Of a DNA stretch of 64,000 nt, positions 1-12,400 are shown one piece after another (within the stretch, counting starts at the first letter, position 1; every line of letters starts with the position of its first letter). The notes beneath the pieces were generated by a model. That model was given only the letters and a program-made list of their open reading frames with translations. It did no database searches and had not been told where the DNA came from. Source of the DNA: Phoebastria nigripes (Eukaryota > Chordata > Aves > Procellariiformes > Diomedeidae). A program made the translations under genes and the position numbers. The stretch spans positions 1,151,600-1,215,599 of the forward strand of contig JAYKAV010000911.1 of the NCBI GenBank assembly GCA_035582835.1, given 5' to 3'.

Positions 1-2930
1 AAGGAATATAATGATCCTCACATATCACACTCCATTTTTTGTTCTCTCCAGAGCCTGATTCTGGCAAACTCAGCTCCAAAGTCTGCTTCTCTGTTCCTGT
101 GAGAACATCTCAAAGCAAAAATTGTCGCATCACAGCACCAACACTTCACTTTCTGGCTGGTACTGCAGGCACAAATGAGTGGTTAGGAGAGAGAAAAGGG
201 TTGTTAGATTCTTTTCCCATAACTCATACACCCATATTAGATGTAAACTTTAAAAGATTAGTGACTGGAGCATTGTCTTCCACAAGCTATAACAGTCTAG
301 GTGAAGACTTGTTGAATATCTGATTATCAGTAAATGTTTCAGACTGTATATTCTAAAGCACTTAATAGTTTTTTTCATTTTTTTCTCACTACTGGTTCTT
401 CAGAAGTACATATTTAGTCCTGAAAAATATATCTTTGCGCCTCCTTTTATTGAACAGTCCATTGATACTCATATTCTGAGCATTTTAGAAGTCTTTTTGA
501 AGAAAAAGCTAGAATTACTCACAGGCAGTAGAACCAGGACATCTGGGATTTTATATTACATCTTCTTTATTTTCTTGCAATTTTCCATTCATTTCTTGTG
601 CACTCAGGCAAGGTCTCTGCACAATTTTGGCCTATGGGGGAGAGTGAGAGGAGGAAAAAAGGAGTGAGACATAGCACATTGCATTTACATTTTGGCATAT
701 AGAATGTTCAGCACAAAACTGTATTTCTTCTGTAAGATTAGAAATCTCAGCCAGTTTCTTATCATCTAGGGAAACCATGTACTCAATGTTAACACAGAAG
801 AGAGAGATTTTATAAAGTCTATTCTAAAAAAAAAATTCTTTCTTCAAGGCTGACTCTCACTCACACTTAGTTGCTCAAAATTATCATTACAGTAAATGAA
901 ACTACAATAAGTAGGTATTTGTTTCCCACTAATTCAACTCCTTTCTCTGATTGAAGGTTCCTCTTTTGACGTGCGATGTGGCAAATTACATTGCTTATCA
1001 GGCATCAATGGACTTGTTCTCAACAGTTGTGCAAAAGATGGCCATGGGAATTTACTGTGGTATATTACATTCAAATGTGTATGGAACTGCAAAAATTTGG
1101 AAATGCAAGGGAGATAAATAATGTTGATTCAGTACAAACCACATTCATTGTACTTGTTTCAGCTTTTTTCCTTTTCTTCTTCCTTCCTGAAATTACCTGC
1201 TATCAGGACCTAATAGACAGAATAAGCCTTTAGATTCTGAAAATGGTTATGAACAAAGGTAACACTTCCAGTTCAGTAGTGCCACTGAAAATATTTGTCT
1301 ATTTTCACACTTGCAGAGTCAAACTTACAAAGCAAACTGCTTACTTTAAAAAAAATGCAGATCCAAAAAAACTCCTTTCAAAAATCATTAATGGAATGAA
1401 CCTCCCGTTCTTTGATTTCCCTAAACTTTTGACCCATCTACTTCTCAAAACCTGGTAGTATAGTTCCACAAAGACTTTTGATGATGCTAACATGCAATTC
1501 TGCCCTCCCAGTCCTTTCCTGATCCTACCATCATGCCGCCATAAACACTGAGGGTCAAAACAGTCAACAAGGTGAAAGAATTAATTCAGACTAGAAATAG
1601 TCTTTATTTTTGGTGGGATAACTTTAAAAAAATTTAAACTTTTAAAAATTCAAGTTTTACCCAGGCTGTTTCACTGACCTAGACAGCCATACTCAAAGCC
1701 TTCAGACACACCTATACCTCAGAAGGTGGGGGAAAGGGAAAGGCAAGGGATAAGTGAGATGAGGAGTGCCTTCAGTCACAAAGAGATAGGGTTAGCCTCC
1801 CACTCTGTGGGTAAGAGTCTCAGATCACAAAGTGTGGGGAAGGACTGTTTGCTTCATACTTCCAGTATAGAGAAGTTAAGAGAGAGAGGTGGAAAGGAGT
1901 ATGATAGGCCTGGAGGTAGGACACCCACTGGGAAGCCACAGGATTCATGCTTACTTTGAGGGGCACCAAAAACTGACACAGCTCCTCACAGAGAGTTCCA
2001 CAGTGGTCACCCTCTTCCTGAATTCTCATAATTCTCATTTTCTCAATTTTCTCTTCCAGAAAGTTTCAGATACCGTCAAAATCCTCAATGCAGTCAGGGC
2101 ATCCCTTCTTTCCAGAAAGCCTGTTACAGCCCCATGGAAGACTAGCAGGTTGTTTCAGCATGATTTATTTTTGGCAAGTCCATGCTGACTATTACTCATG
2201 AACTTGTAATGCAGGGTTATCATAAACAGATTGTTCATTTGCTCATCATTCATAAAGAGCAGAGTTAAAATTCTCTGGCTTATTTCCCCCCCCCATCACT
2301 TTTAAGCATGGATGCCTTTTACTTGGTTTTAATGAACTTTATCCACCTTCCAGAAGTTCTCAATTGCCATTGGCTCTGATGCTACCTGAACCTACATACA
2401 ATGGGGTGAATTTAATCAACAATGACCAAATTGAAAATGGCTGACTCTTTAAAGAACACTTTAGAGCTTGGGAGTAGGTTTGATTGGGGTGTTTTGGATT
2501 TTGTGGGTTTTTTGGGTTTGGGTTCTTTTTTTTTTTGTTACATTCTTTCTTTCTCTTTATCATTACATTACAATGTTGTGTACTGACTATACAATGACAA
2601 TATGAAAATCATGACATTAAGGGAGAATGTGTTTCCATTAAGTTTCCATTTATTTGTATTCTGAACTCTCAATATAAAGGGTCAAAAGAGGATAGAATAA
2701 AAAAGAATTTTTTGTTTCTTGTTTCTCAACATGTATTAGAAATTTTTAATAGAATCAAGTCTTGTCCATAGAGAACAAAAGGTAAAAAAACTCCACATTG
2801 GTCAACAATTAGCGTGAACATTTTTCAACACAGCCTAATTTTAATCCTTCACCATGCACCTGGTAATTTTTTTAGTCTTCCCCCCAGAGTCATGAGGAAT
2901 ATAAACTTTCACTGAAAAAGATAAGGATTT
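1..2930. other. Unique AT-rich non-coding DNA
   Basis: No recognisable gene or repeat is seen. Open frames are all under about 100 codons, overlap on both strands and have no recognisable domain. The only structure is a G/T-rich patch near 2485-2537, where several GGG runs precede an 11-T run. Confidence 0.6.
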
Positions 2931-2951
2931 CCCCCCCACCCCCCCACCCCC
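2931..2951. repeat. C-rich homopolymer tract, G-quadruplex/i-motif candidate
   Basis: The plus strand reads seven C, A, seven C, A, five C. The minus strand therefore has three long G runs separated by single T, long enough to supply four G-tracts. The flanks contain two similar AGGAATATAA copies, near 2894 and 2964. Confidence 0.7.
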
Positions 2952-4349
2952 GAGTTGTTGCAGTCAGGAATATAAGCTTTAAGAACACATCAAATGTTGC
3001 AAGAGGCTTGATAACCTTATGAGAATTTGTAAAAACACAGGTACCCATTAATGGTTCTCACTGCTAAAAACAAGTCTGGGTTGGAGCTATGCTTTACCAG
3101 CAGAGCTCAAACTTTCAACCATCTCATAAAAACGATTGTTATATATTTATTTATTATGTACCTGGTCATTAGAAACTTGAAAGAATGTGAGGTCACAGCA
3201 CTACTCCACTTAGGAGAGAGAGCATATGCTTTGCAATTTGAAGATCTGCCAATTGGTATCAAAAGGCAGATTTTGACGGACTTGAGCATAAAGTAGAGCT
3301 TGGATGGTCTTTAAAACAATGTAGCAAGCAACCTGCATTACCACTTCTTTCCCTTTTTCCTTACCTATCAGCTAGTTACACGGCTCCTCCTAAACAGCTC
3401 CATTCTTGAGAAGCAATTTTTCCTTGTGTATTTACCTAGAATGCCAATGAAAGGCACAATAACTTCTTGCTAACAATATTTATGTGTACAGTGTTACCTG
3501 GCCCTTACTATGTCAAACTGAGTGCACATCTCTGAAATGATGTTATTCACTTATCTTGGCATCCCAAGCAGCCAGATATCTAACTGTACAAAGGACATAA
3601 AAACCAAATGGCAGGAACAAGTTCAATACAAAATGAGGATGTCACATCACCCTTTACGATATCAAGAATCATTTTTAAGTGAAAAATTGCTGTTAATAAA
3701 ATAGTGAATGCTACTAGATTAAAAAGGGTGAGCTCATAATGTGCTGGACCACTGTAGCTCCAAATCTTTAAGATTTGTAATCCTGACCAAGAAAAAAAGC
3801 AGTATTAGTGACGATGAGGATTTTTCATCTCTCATTTAACTTGTAATTTGACAAGTAGTTCACTTATGAGAGGCATTAAACATATTGCTCCTCCAAGGCT
3901 TAAATATAAAATCTTTAACTCTAGGTATATGACAAATTAAGAGAAAATGTAATTAAATAACTTGGGGAACCCCACTTACAATTTATTCATTTTGCTGATT
4001 TTTTGAAAGTCCTGTACTTCCAGACATCTCTGTGCTTATAGCATCCAACAATTGCTATGTCTTTGTGTCTCAAAAACATTAAGTCCTGGTATTTTTCTAT
4101 TTGTATGGAGACATCTGAAGAGCACTAGCTGGTACCAATTTCCTTTAACTTTTGTTTGGGAACTGCAGTATGAAGGAGACAAATTTTTTTTACAAGCAAA
4201 ATAAAATGATCAAGCAATAACTGCTGCATCTTAAGAAACAAGAAACCCTAAAGACTCAGGAGGAACTCACAAGAGAAGATATGAAGAACCAGATATGAAA
4301 AGAAGAGTGTCTTTGCTTGTGTCAGCAGTCAAGGACTCAGGTTGCCAGC
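2952..4349. other. Unique AT-rich non-coding DNA
   Basis: No recognisable gene or repeat family. The open frames are short, and those near 3051-3296 overlap on both strands, as expected by chance. Confidence 0.55.
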
Positions 4350-4382
4350 AAGAGAGAGAAAGAGAGAGAAGTTTACATCATA

Positions 4383-4416
<34 letters not shown>
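4350..4416 (+). repeat. GA-rich simple repeat followed by a 33-base A tract
   Basis: An AGAGAGA-type purine stretch (4350-4371) is followed by an uninterrupted A run at 4384-4416. No SINE or retrogene body with recognisable homology precedes the A run, so I treat it as simple sequence rather than a retroposon tail. Confidence 0.8.
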
Positions 4417-4420
<4 letters not shown>

Positions 4421-5930
4421 GGCCTGATTTAGACGGGTAGGCAGTCATAACTCCTAAAGAACAGGAAAGTGTGTCAGGGAATGGTGTTTTTCTACTTCGT
4501 CTGGAACATAGACTTTTTATTATCTAAATTTAGAGTCATTACTTTTGGAAGACTGTAAGGTATGTATCTGCTTTTACTATATGTGCACAGGTGATGTGCA
4601 AGGCTTGGCTTTGAAAATCAGATTGTAGACATGGATTAGCAAAGATGTTGCAGAAGACAGTATGCACAGGGAGTTAGATACCTGCACTATTCTTGGGTAC
4701 TTGCCTACAGTGGGTTGGCATGGATGGAGATAATATCTAAATTCTGTGTGACTGCAGAAGGATTAAGAACAAAATATTCCAAAAAGAGACGTAAAAGAGC
4801 TAATCTTGCAATGTCCCTTCAATGCATTTTCTTTACTCTCTCGGAGCACAGTTGCTGTAAATACTGAAGTTACAAATGTGCTTACATTGTGCTAAAAATG
4901 AATTAAAAAGTTATTTGTGTTTATGGAAGTACAGTTATGTTCACACAGAGTAATTGTGCCACAAGACTTACCTAGCTAGACACAGGACAGACAACCATCA
5001 TAGTCCCTTAAGTCCCTTGCTGTAAACAGCAAAAATTTTAAAAATCTGTGAATAAATCTCTCTGATGTATCTTAAAAGTAATTATCAGAAGATTGTGATT
5101 TGACNTTCTGATTTTTTCTTACACACCATGCAGCAGCAGTTCCTTGCTGATTGAAGCTGAGATTAGGCCCTTTCATATTTTATGCCTTGTTTGACACGAA
5201 AGCACTTTCAATTTTCAAACCCTCATATTGTTTTGATTTCATTTATTTATTTAAACTTTATTTTTCTTTTCAGGTAGAAACTTTAAACATAATTTTGTCC
5301 TGAACCAAAAGAGGAATGGAACCTGAGATCACCTTTTCTTATAAAATAGAATGTAAGGACACTTTAAAAGGATAATAGGAAATTTCTGAATTATTGCAGT
5401 AGTTATTTTCTTAGAAAGAATATCTCAAAGTAATTTGCCTTCCATATTGTATGAATGAATTTTTTCCATGACAAAAGCATAACACACATCCTAAGTCTTC
5501 ATATCTTGTGTCAACTTGATGGGAAAACAGGAAAATGTGTATAGCTCTTCATTTCAAAATACAGGTGCATTAGGCATCTTTTCTTGTACTATTTTCTACA
5601 GGAAAAAAAAAAAAAGAAAAATCTAGGAGCTACTTTAGAGTTTGAGCTATGCTCTCCTTTATTCTTCTTTCTCAGTTTCTTTATGCTTTTAGCAGGGAAA
5701 GTGCTCAAAATTGCTTTTGGAAAGATTGTCTCGATTATAGTTCCTCTTCACTTCTAGTCATTTTACCAAAGCCTAGGGAGCCAGTGCAATTCTCATTAGA
5801 GCCAGCTGGAAGATTTCCACTGACTTCACTAAGCACTGGATGGGGCTTTCTGTTTTCCAGATGAAAGTAAGCACCCTTTGCCCGGATGTGCAACATCCAT
5901 TGCTTTTGGCCACAATACATACTCCCTCAA
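4417..5930. other. Unique AT-rich non-coding DNA
   Basis: No gene or repeat recognised. A single ambiguous base occurs at 5105. Overlapping short frames on both strands around 5649-5958 show no protein-like features. Confidence 0.55.
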
Positions 5931-5989
5931 CCATCACTGGATACTCCAGTAGGAACACCCTTAGTGTTCCTACCAGTATGCCTTGATGG
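5931..5989. repeat. Imperfect 59-nt inverted repeat (pre-miRNA-like hairpin)
   Basis: The two halves pair over most of their length. GTAGGAACAC (5949-5958) pairs perfectly with GTGTTCCTAC (5964-5973) across a 5-nt loop. ATACT (5941-5945) pairs with AGTAT (5975-5979), GG (5939-5940) with CC (5981-5982), and CCATCA (5931-5936) with TGATGG (5984-5989). Small internal loops separate these blocks, as in microRNA precursors. I do not recognise either arm as a known microRNA. The alternative is the relic of a short palindromic DNA transposon. The pairing is directly visible; any RNA role is inference. Confidence 0.6.
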
Positions 5990-7456
5990 CCAAACAGTGT
6001 AGCTAATTCACCACTTCAATTAACCATTTTCAAAATAGAATTAAAACATTCTTTTTGAAAGAAACATACTTCCCTGTGAAAACAGTCAGTTTCCTTTCCA
6101 CCCTGCTTCTCCCTGCCTCACCTTTCTCAAAGAAGAAAAAGTACAGTTTTCCTAGAAATACTCATTAGAGGGACAGCCACTACAAGATGTTTCAACTTAT
6201 AAAAAATGAAAAGAAAAAGAAAACACTGAAGCAAAAAACCCAAAATGTTTTCAGAGCTCGTTAAGCACTAACAAGTTTTTTCACCCTTCTTAGATGGCAG
6301 TCCTGTTGTTGCAGGAGTCCATTCNTTAAAGCTGTTTTACCCCTGTTACTGACCTCCAGGTCAGAAGAGCTGATATCCTGCACTATGCACCGAGAGGTAT
6401 TCCATGTGAAAGTAACCGTCACAGCAAGGGCTTGGTGAACAGCTCACAAATCTGACTGTTTTCCATGGTTTCTTGGAAAGTAAGATATTGGGCATATTGC
6501 TGTATAATGCTTGCCATTGTTAACTTTTGTATTCTTCATCTCCAGGAAGAAGATAAATATTACATATCTGCCAAGATGTTGCTGCGACTGCAGAGATTGA
6601 AGGGCATCTCCCATCTTGCAAAGTGAGGATTACAACTGTAGGCTGTAATCAGTGATAGGTCGTGATGGCTCTAAAGCAACAATCATTTAATATAGACAGG
6701 AGAAATTATGTAGGTGTCTAAAAAAAATCACCTGGCCTTTAGAAAAACACACTTGAGGGGTTGGGATTTTATATTACATGTCAACCCTCGAAAAGCCATC
6801 GACAAAAAGAATATAATGTTAGTTAATAATGCTCTAGCTTTCTTTTCTGGAGTCTGATGTTGTCTAGTACTGTATCTCACATTGTCCGCTGGATTATAAT
6901 ACATACTTAAGTTATAGCTGCAAGGCTAAAGGATTTGATACCTCATTATTTTTCCTTTAAATAGCTGTGAGACAAGTTATTTGCTGGAATAACTCCAGTG
7001 ACCTAGCAGACTTACGCCAGCAAAGAATTTGGCCTTATTAGTCTATGTTACTCCTGCCTTAACTGACAAAACAAAGTAATCTGGGGTTCGATCACATCTG
7101 GAAGTAGACTCAGGAATTCTGTTGGCTTAAGACAGGTAAGTGTTCAGAAGACAAAAAATACGGAATGGTATCACAGCTTAAGTAAAACAAGCCATTTTAC
7201 CTAGTAAAATGAATCCACCCCTCTCCAGTACTTTATTGTTCCTACAAACTGGAAAAGTTTCAATTTCAAATGACATTGCTATTTGGTAAATGAGAACGAT
7301 AAGGAAAATATACATATTGTGTAAGGACAATGACTGGACTCTTGGTGGTTCAGTACTTAAACAACTGAAAACAAGTGAAAAAATACAGCTTGTTGAACAA
7401 CTTGATGCATCAGGATAATACAAACAGCAAAAATGTGAGTGGAAGCTCCCTGTTGT
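5990..7456. other. Unique AT-rich non-coding DNA
   Basis: No recognisable gene or repeat. One ambiguous base lies at 6325. A GGTTCGATC string near 7085 recalls a tRNA T-loop, but no cloverleaf can be formed around it. Confidence 0.55.
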
Positions 7457-8159
7457 AAAAAAAAAAAAAAAAAAAAAAAAAANTTACCCATGTGGCTTCC
7501 AGGCAAAGAGCTGTCTGATATGGAAAAAGCAGTTGAAGAAGAAGGATGAGTTCCTGCTTCAGGATGCTTGAGATACTGCTACAAAACTATTAAAAAAAAA
7601 AAAAAAAAAAAAATCTTCAAAGTCTTTCAAAAAGTTCTGACAGGCTTGGAAGGGAAATAGAGAACTTTAAAGTGTTCCTTTTAACTCTTTTTGTTTTATA
7701 GAATAAATGACTGTCTGGATCTCATTTTAGAAACACTGTTGCTTTTAACATTTAAAGTAAAACACATAATTTGCATCTCTTGATTAGCAAAAATTTTAAT
7801 CAAATATCAGATTCCCTAAAACAGCTTTGATTTTTAAGCATCACGTATTCTCATCTCAGAAAGCATCTCTCAAGTCTAAAATATTCCAAAGGTAATACCA
7901 ATATAAAAAGCAGAACAAAATAAAATAACTGTGACCTATCTTCACAAAATAATCCTAGAAGCAACTTGGATATATTGAATCAATCTTGACAACAATTTCA
8001 AATCAAATAACTCTGCATCTAATAAAGCATTTATTCCACAGTTATTATGTTAGTCAGTTCCATTAGCAATTACAAATAATTTTAATATGGACCTAAAGTC
8101 AGAAACTTTTAAATTGGTTAAAAGATAATGACATCATTTAATGCCATTTTCCTTCAATG

Positions 8160-8200
<41 letters not shown>

Positions 8201-8365
8201 TCTTAAGACAAAGTAATATGCTCCCCACACACCGGGAATAAAAATACAGTGATGTAAAAGGAGGACAGGCTATTTCTCTTCATTTCTGGACCTTAAATAA
8301 AACTGTTCACAAAAGGGCACAAAAATGTTTACCACCATCCAAAAAAAAAAAAAAAAAAAAAAAAA
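7457..8365 (+). repeat. Cluster of four long A tracts
   Basis: Uninterrupted A runs occur at 7457-7482 (26), 7592-7613 (22), 8164-8198 (35) and 8341-8365 (25), all on the plus strand, separated by unrelated AT-rich sequence. An N directly follows the first run, suggesting sequencing trouble there. No retroposon body is recognised upstream of any run. Confidence 0.8.
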
Positions 8366-11300
8366 GAAATCAAGTTCAATTTAACTAATAATGAAAGATT
8401 AGATTTCTTTCAAAACTTCAAGAGATATGGCCTGATAAAATCGCATGGCCCACAGTTTTATCTTTTAAAGGAATTTCAAGAGGCTGAGAAATGTCATAAC
8501 ACCTTTTTTCTTTTTTCTTACTTTTTCATTCTTGCTTCTTACAGCATAATCTTTCCAAAAGACATCACAACACCTACACACATTCTGGTTTTTTTTCAAA
8601 ATTTTCATTAATAGCTATATATAGGACTCTGATAAAAATCCCAGTTTTGCTTGATGCCCTCATCCAGATGTTTAGAAAGTTAAAACAACAACACAGGGAT
8701 ACATATCTGAAGATTAACAAACTGATGTCCTATCTCAAGAAGGTGAAGGTTTACTTTCGGCTTAGAAAATATTAATAGAAAGAATGTAGTCAGAAAACAA
8801 AGCATGAGACTCTGGTGTTGAGATTCTGAGATTAGGACGGGAATATAGCCTATAAAAAAAAAAAATCAAAATTATTCTAAGTCATTTCATACTCTTTCCA
8901 ATGCAAAGAAGGTTAATAGCTGATATTTAAATACATACACATTTCTCACAATGCAGCAAAATAGCTGCTACATCAGAAACATCAGGATGACATCTACTCT
9001 GTCATTACTTAAATACATCTTTTTAAATTCAGTAATAGAAGGGAGATTATAGGTACATAGGTTTGAGTTTGGCTACAGCAGTTATGAAATAATCTTGAAG
9101 TATAGTTTGGAATAATGAAATTCTTACAAAATGAAATTTAATCCAGATCCTTTAATAGTTCTGATGAAATTTAAGTGATTTTTTGTGTTAATAGCTTTTA
9201 CACAATCTGCTTTTTGTGGTATTATTATGTCTCTCTCTACCTGATTCCTTCCAATGGATGTGCTGAAATAGAACATGAAGTACCCTTCTCAGAGAGACTC
9301 TGACAAAGCTGAAACCATGAAAACTTGAAATCCCTTTTTAAAAATACCCTTGTGCTTCTGAGAAACCGACTGTCATTTTGTGCTACTGTTTCTTTTGATT
9401 TCTGGAAGGAAAAGGAAGATGACTCAAGTAGTACAGATGGTCCAGTTTTAGTGTGTTTCTGGCTGTCGAAAATTTCTTTGGTCAGAGTCTGGGTTTTACA
9501 AATGCTTTGAAATTCACCTTCATTTTATCGCCAGGGCACCACCTTGGATAAATTTGCCAGACTCTACAGAGCCACATTCATGTTGATAACTGTTTTAGTA
9601 AGCTATTATTGTGTGATTACACAGTATATTATGGACAGGTGAAAATGTTTGAATTAATTTTTTTTGAAAGAGAATTAATTTTTTTCTAGGTTTAATAAGC
9701 TGAAGAGGCTNACAGAAGTATCAAGCAAGTAAACCAGAGCTGCTGCAGTCAAAGGTACTGTATGGTGATGAGTTGAGGGGAAGACACCTATCTTTTAGGA
9801 ATCAGAAAGATGTCAGAATTCATTATCCCTGACAAAAAAACACATTCTATAGAGGAACACAGAACAAAAACAATTATGCTTCAAGTACCTCTGAAGAGGT
9901 ACTGGCCATTTTTTAAAATATTCTTCTTTGAAGATGAGGAAAAATAATCCAGTTGTAGAATCAACTGGTTCAGATCAGTTAATTTTTTTTTTTTTTTTTC
10001 TCCATTTCCAGGCATGGGATACGACAGGAGTAACCTATTATATCTTTTAGTTGTCTTGGGTTAATCGGGAACAAACACTCTGGAGAAAATCTGCTACTTG
10101 GGCTGCTTTAAGGCCAGAGACTCCAATTTTCAAATTTCAGGGTTTTTAAATTTGGGGCTTAAAAATTCCTGAAAGAGAAATCCTGAAACTTTATCTTATT
10201 TGATTCCAACTAAATCACAGTCACTGTACTCTTGGAGATGTTTTCCATCTGTGATAGATAATCACAAACTAACAATTGCTTTCCAAGTAATTTTATTTTC
10301 TTTAAGTATTTATTAAAATATTAGAATTAGATTGTGTAGTATTTTCTTCTTACATATAATTTTTGCATATTGTGAATCAGCTTTTTCTGCTTATAACACA
10401 TTCTCCATTACTAAAAAATGCAAACAGCAATATCTCCAATATCAAAGTGTAATTGCAGTTTCAGTAGAATGTTTCTTTTCAATCAAACAAATCCCTATAT
10501 AGATAAAATGTAGGATATAAACACCTATTTTAAGTCACTTGATAATATCTTACAAGTTTTACTGACTCTCAGCTTAGATCAAGACATTTACCTTCGATGA
10601 TAAATTCCTGATCAAGTTTCTCAATTACTAAACACTGAATACTTTCTGTAAAATGGTAGTGTTTTCTCTACTATATAATTGGTATAATTTTATCGTGTCT
10701 CTATCTGCTTATGATAACCAGAGAAGACATTAATATTTAAAGTTCATTCCTACATGAATATTTTTCATTCATTTATTCATTTAGACACTCAGAAAAACAG
10801 TGTATAAACAGTAGAAGAAAAAAATGAAAAGAAAGTCCAAGGCACTTAATATGTCTTGTTTTAAAACATGATGATGAATACACATCACATTCACACTGGA
10901 GATTTTTTATGTAAATAAGATGCTATTTCTACAGCACTGAAATGAACCTCAGATCTGCATTCCACCTTGGTCCAGTGGCCAGGAATTGAAGGCTGCTTTT
11001 ACATTAAAAGGTGATAGTAAAAAAGAGAAACTGCAGTCCAAAAATAAAGGGCCTGACTTGGTAAAGATCTCTGTGTTACAAAAGCTGAATCCTTCTTGCA
11101 GAAAAGAATCAGGGCTGTTCTGAGATAAGTGAGAAGAGTGAGAAGTAAGTAGATCCCAATGTGAAGGAAAAAGAAAAAAAAAAAAAACAAAACAACTCAG
11201 AAAAAGAGCTATGCAAGTCTGAAAGAGTTTAAAGGAGGGAAGGAACAATTTGGCAGGCCAGTGAAGCTCCTACCTTGGAATATCTAAGAAAATTCTTCAG

Positions 11301-12400
11301 TGTTAGGAATGACAAAACAATGCCATTGTTTTGTATTTCCTTTCCAAGTTTGTAATCAAGTTTTTAACACTTTCCTTCATTAGAATAAAACTTGCTTTCA
11401 CTTCATGGACTATAGTCATGAAGGTGACTCCCAAAGTAATGAGACCAAATACTGCAGTCACTACTGAGTGAATTCATACTGAGGAACACTAACAAAAAAA
11501 GCTCTTAGGATGTCTGCAATCGATAGAATTTGCGGATTTTTAGAAATTGCAGTATGTTTCCCACCAACCTGCAACAGTAAATTTGAGTGATAGTAGTGTA
11601 TGTGCCAGGACAATGGAAGAGCTCACTCTTGGCAACCAGTGCTATACTACAAAAAAACAGGCGGCAGAGTTGCAGATCTCAACACAGAGTCATTTCTTTA
11701 CACCCTTTCCAAAAAGTATTATCCAAAGATATGGTAGCTTACCATTTGCTGCTCTAGAGACGTGTGACAACTGAAATAAATATGTAGCACACAGATTTCA
11801 TAAACAAGAATTCTGAAACAGTGAGGACTGGATTTTCATCACTGAAATGCAAGTACATCTCTGAGGTGACTAAGTTCTAAAAATATTGTCCCTAGACAAT
11901 TTATCTACTGAGATGAGGATTATGAGCAGACACTTCAGTTTATCAAAGACCAGACTGATGGTAGCGTTATCATTTTTTTCACAGTGCTCTGCTGATTATT
12001 GGGAGATTGGACTCCCATTTCAGGCATGTTAATTAAGCAGAATGAATTCAGGCCATGTTCTTTACTTTGGAAAGTACAAAAGATAAGCAGATCTTAGCAA
12101 AGCAAACAAACAATTGAATGCACTTCTTTGTCTCAGTTTCCTCACAGGGTCTGTGCTTCCTTCAGTCTTATATAAGAGCTTTCTGGAGCTCCTTGGTCCT
12201 TTCTGATCTTCTTCTTCCCTCCCTTAAGCACCTGACTCCTCAAATACAGAATAATGTCTCAGACTTGTAGTCTGGTTTTTACATGTTTCCCATCTTCCTC
12301 TCTGAAAATGACTGATGGAAGTAATTCGCGATGATTCCGCTCCACCTGGAGTATCCCTTCAAATGAAATTATCAGAATACTCCCTGATCTGGGATTTATC
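8366..12400. other. Unique AT-rich non-coding DNA
   Basis: No gene recognised. A 14-bp direct repeat, GAATTAATTTTTTT, occurs twice near 9651-9689, and a 17-T run lies at 9983-9999. Near 11412-11434 there is a short imperfect inverted repeat with perfect 7-bp arms (CTTCATG / CATGAAG). Confidence 0.5.

Noticed and set aside
7030..7110. Possible tRNA (GGTTCGATC T-loop-like string)
   Set aside because: No acceptor, D or anticodon stems can be paired at the required spacing.
11424..11445. GTGACTCCCAAAGTAATG resembles a bird mariner (Galluhop-like) terminal repeat
   Set aside because: Only about 15 bases match, the following sequence diverges and no second terminus was found.
12125..12160. CTCAGTTTCCTCA resembles a MIR core block
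   Set aside because: The flanking blocks required for a MIR call are absent.
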